From Sclerodactyla briareus (lineage: Eukaryota > Echinodermata > Holothuroidea > Dendrochirotida > Sclerodactylidae): a DNA stretch of 64,000 nt. The stretch's first letter is position 1, and each line of letters begins with the position of its first letter. Location: assembly GCA_026419785.1 (NCBI GenBank), contig JAODTK010005165.1, forward strand, positions 124,001-188,000, written 5' to 3'. Position numbers and translations under genes: made by a program. Positions 62,311 through 64,000 of the stretch are shown here, in pieces. The notes beneath the pieces were generated by a model. That model was not told where the DNA came from. It saw only the letters and a list, made by a program, of their open reading frames with translations, and ran no database searches.

Positions 62311-63640
62311 AGGTAGTGACAAAAAGAACAAAATTTCAGATGACTTGAGAACATCGAGGGTGCGGCTGATTGTGGAATCGGCCCTCTGTATTTCTGTTGG
62401 GAAGATTTTGGAAGGTGTTTCATTAGTAGTATTGAGATGAAGGCATCGTGATTTTGTGAAACAATGAAAGAAAGAAAACGAAACAGAGAATAAGAGTAAG
62501 CTTGTGAAATGACAGAATAAGAATGAACTTGGAGTTTGGAATTTGGAGGGGTACGTAACGACAGTTTTTTCCCCTCAGTTCAAACCGACATTATGTGCGA
62601 ATCCAGCTCAAATATCTCTAAAACCTCCTGACTTTCAACACACATCAGGAGAGCGGGTGAATACGCCGAGAACGACAAGTGTTGCATTGGCCCCCTCCCC
62701 TCTCAGTTCGAACGAGGCCGAGCGTGTGGGACCGCGGGTTGCCAGACGATGGGTGGGGACAGACAAATGTCTGAGGATGAGGCGAATGCCAGACAGCTTC
62801 AGAATAACTAACGCAGGTCAGCGCCACCCGTCTAGGGTAACGTCCTGATCTTACCTCATTTTATTTTGTGAAATTTTTGTATCTTTGCCTGTGGAATTGT
62901 GTAGTGACTGCTATACATTGCTAGTTCTGGGAAAGAAGGATAGGTGGGGTAATCATCGGGGTAGCCACGTAGCTCTGGTTTGCAGCTTCCAACAGGTACC
63001 TCGGGCGATGTTGGAAAGGGTGGTGGGTCAGGCGCGGTCTGGTTGCTCGCCTGGGGAAGAGGAGGAAGTAGTGGTGGTTGCACCCAGGGGCGTGTGCAGG
63101 GACCCCAGGGGGCCATGCCCCCCATTGATCAAAGAAAAAATAGAAAGTAAGGAGGGGAGAGGCCAGGGCAGGGGGTCTTGGGGGGAGGGGCGGAGCCAGG
63201 AAGAGTACGAGCGGTGCCGGGGGCGGGAGGTGGAACCCGAGGTGGGGGAGGGGGCCTGGGTGGGGGAGGGAGCATCGCACACCTCTCGAGGAGCAAGTAG
63301 CGAGGGGGATCCAGCCATTAGATGGAAACTCGTTCAACAGTTTGTTAATTAGATTTCGGGGAAAAATAAGGAGAAAAGTCCACAAGAAATGAAATGCAAA
63401 AAATGCGAGTTTCGTCATAGCGGTAGATGAGACTCGCGGAAAATTTAATCTCCCATCGCGCCCCCCCCCCCCCCCCGCCCCCGTCGGGGACCTCGGACAA
63501 CTCCTCGAGGGGGAACAATTTTTGGGGAACACAATTTCATATATAATGTAGAATTTCAAGGTAAATTAGTGTAAAATTGGAAATAGAATTTCAATTGTTG
63601 GATTTACAATTTAATGTACAGTTCAATTTCAAAGTGTCCA

Positions 63641-63952
63641 CGGCCTACCGCGGAACGTGAATGGGGGGGTACCCCCCCTGTTCTGAGGACCACACCACAA
63701 GTGCCAACGGTTTGTTTCCAGATTGGGTGCTGATGGCTTGACGAAAACAAAGGACGAAAAGGGAAGAATTGCAGGCCGAATTCGATGTGTGGAAACTTCT
63801 GGAAATCACAAGCCCAGAAAGGGGAAAACCATATATTTATCAGCAATGAGGCACTAGATCAGTGTAACCAAATAAGTTCCCATCCATCGACACCTGAAGT
63901 AGTCGAGACAGGATAGGCCGAGACCGAGACCAGCTTCAGGTTGGTGTCTCTA
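63641..63952. other. Unassigned spacer after the array
   Basis: No gene is seen. GAGACC-type degenerate repeats (63901-63945) resemble the subterminal repeats of the 2624-5544 hAT element. Confidence 0.45.
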
Positions 63953-64000
63953 CAGTGAGGTATGGTGGTCTCAGTCTCGAACAGTCGAGACCAAGGACCG
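63953..64000 (+). mobile_element. Possible start of a second hAT element, cut by the window end
   Basis: CAGTGAGGTATGGTGGTCTC followed by GTCTCGA/GTCGAGACC repeats resembles the termini of the 2624-5544 element (CAGTGATGTAG..., CAGTGTGGATGAC...) with its subterminal repeats. Only 48 bases are visible. Confidence 0.4.

Larger units (their letters stand above)
51168..63640 (+). repeat. Tandem array of a ~1.65 kb unit, about eight copies
   Basis: The landmark GAGCGAATTGCCAGACAGCT recurs (with small changes) near 51266, 55162, 56883, 57606, 59250, 60905, 61920 and 62779. Successive intervals of 1,721, 723, 1,644, 1,655, 1,015 and 859 bp show a full unit of about 1.65 kb plus truncated ones; the first interval is longer because of an insertion. 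Unit order: that landmark; CAGTGGCGTGTGCAG and GGGCCCCAGG; a purine/G-rich block; ATTAAATGG; a C-run with CCCGTCGGGGACCTCGGA; an AT-rich part with TTGCTGGATTCCATGAAAC; ATTCGGGGATTGAAG; TGTAGCTGGCCAGG; a TATATAGATATACGA stretch. Copies differ mainly by single-base indels. Long GC-skewed ORFs crossing the G-rich block are composition artefacts. Unit 1 carries an extra ~410 bp internal duplication (52002-52410 and 52411-52840). I see no protein or RNA product. Confidence 0.85.

Noticed and set aside
1-64000. CRISPR array, operon or bacterial-style defence system
   Set aside because: No regularly spaced short repeats with unique spacers, no dense coding and no bacterial ribosome-binding pattern. 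Introns, SINEs and LINEs show a eukaryotic genome.

Overview
The window looks like nuclear DNA of a repeat-rich, intron-rich marine invertebrate. I favour an echinoderm or another non-vertebrate deuterostome, at low confidence. The case rests on CR1/L2-like LINEs, tRNA-derived SINEs, hAT-like DNA transposons with CAG...CTG ends followed by G-runs, a Ty3/Gypsy element, many microsatellites, and no dense coding or operon structure. No complete host gene is visible. The only host coding sequence I can defend is one very short tyrosine-kinase-type exon, present twice because its surroundings are duplicated. Single-base insertions and deletions are very common between copies of the same repeat. Much of the window therefore looks like lightly corrected long-read assembly, and this limits every reading-frame statement.

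Layout. 1-2.6 kb: unassigned, with a foldback repeat. 2.6-5.5 kb: hAT element with a transposase remnant. 5.6-7.1 kb: hAT-like element carrying a SINE. 7.9-10.8 kb: two copies of an interspersed repeat with an internal CGTT microsatellite. 11.0-11.3 kb: MITE. 12.1-12.2 kb: SINE. 12.3-17.2 kb: CR1-like LINE split by a 2.6 kb hAT-like insertion. 17.5-23.95 kb: broken Gypsy element, minus strand, with both LTRs. 24.0 kb: tRNA-like SINE. 24-27 kb: unassigned, with microsatellites.

27.1-36.2 kb holds a direct duplication with a period of about 4.56-4.58 kb. Each unit carries the kinase exon, a TAA microsatellite, a LINE reverse-transcriptase fragment and an inverted copy of the CGTT repeat. The last 1,568 bp of the two units are identical, while the first 3 kb differ by many small indels. 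38.2-38.8 kb: L2-like LINE tail. 39.4-50.2 kb: unassigned DNA with decayed tandem repeats and a possible solo LTR. 50.2-51.2 kb: CR1-like LINE, minus strand.

51.2-63.6 kb: a tandem array of about eight copies of a unit of about 1.65 kb. Each unit has a very G-rich block. One copy is split by a nested pair of hAT-like insertions. The window ends in what looks like the first bases of another hAT element.

The main story is nested transposition (SINE in hAT, hAT in LINE, hAT in hAT in tandem array), with target-site duplications visible for several insertions. The most unusual structures are the array and the half-identical, half-diverged duplication. I did not find a convincing new multi-gene system.
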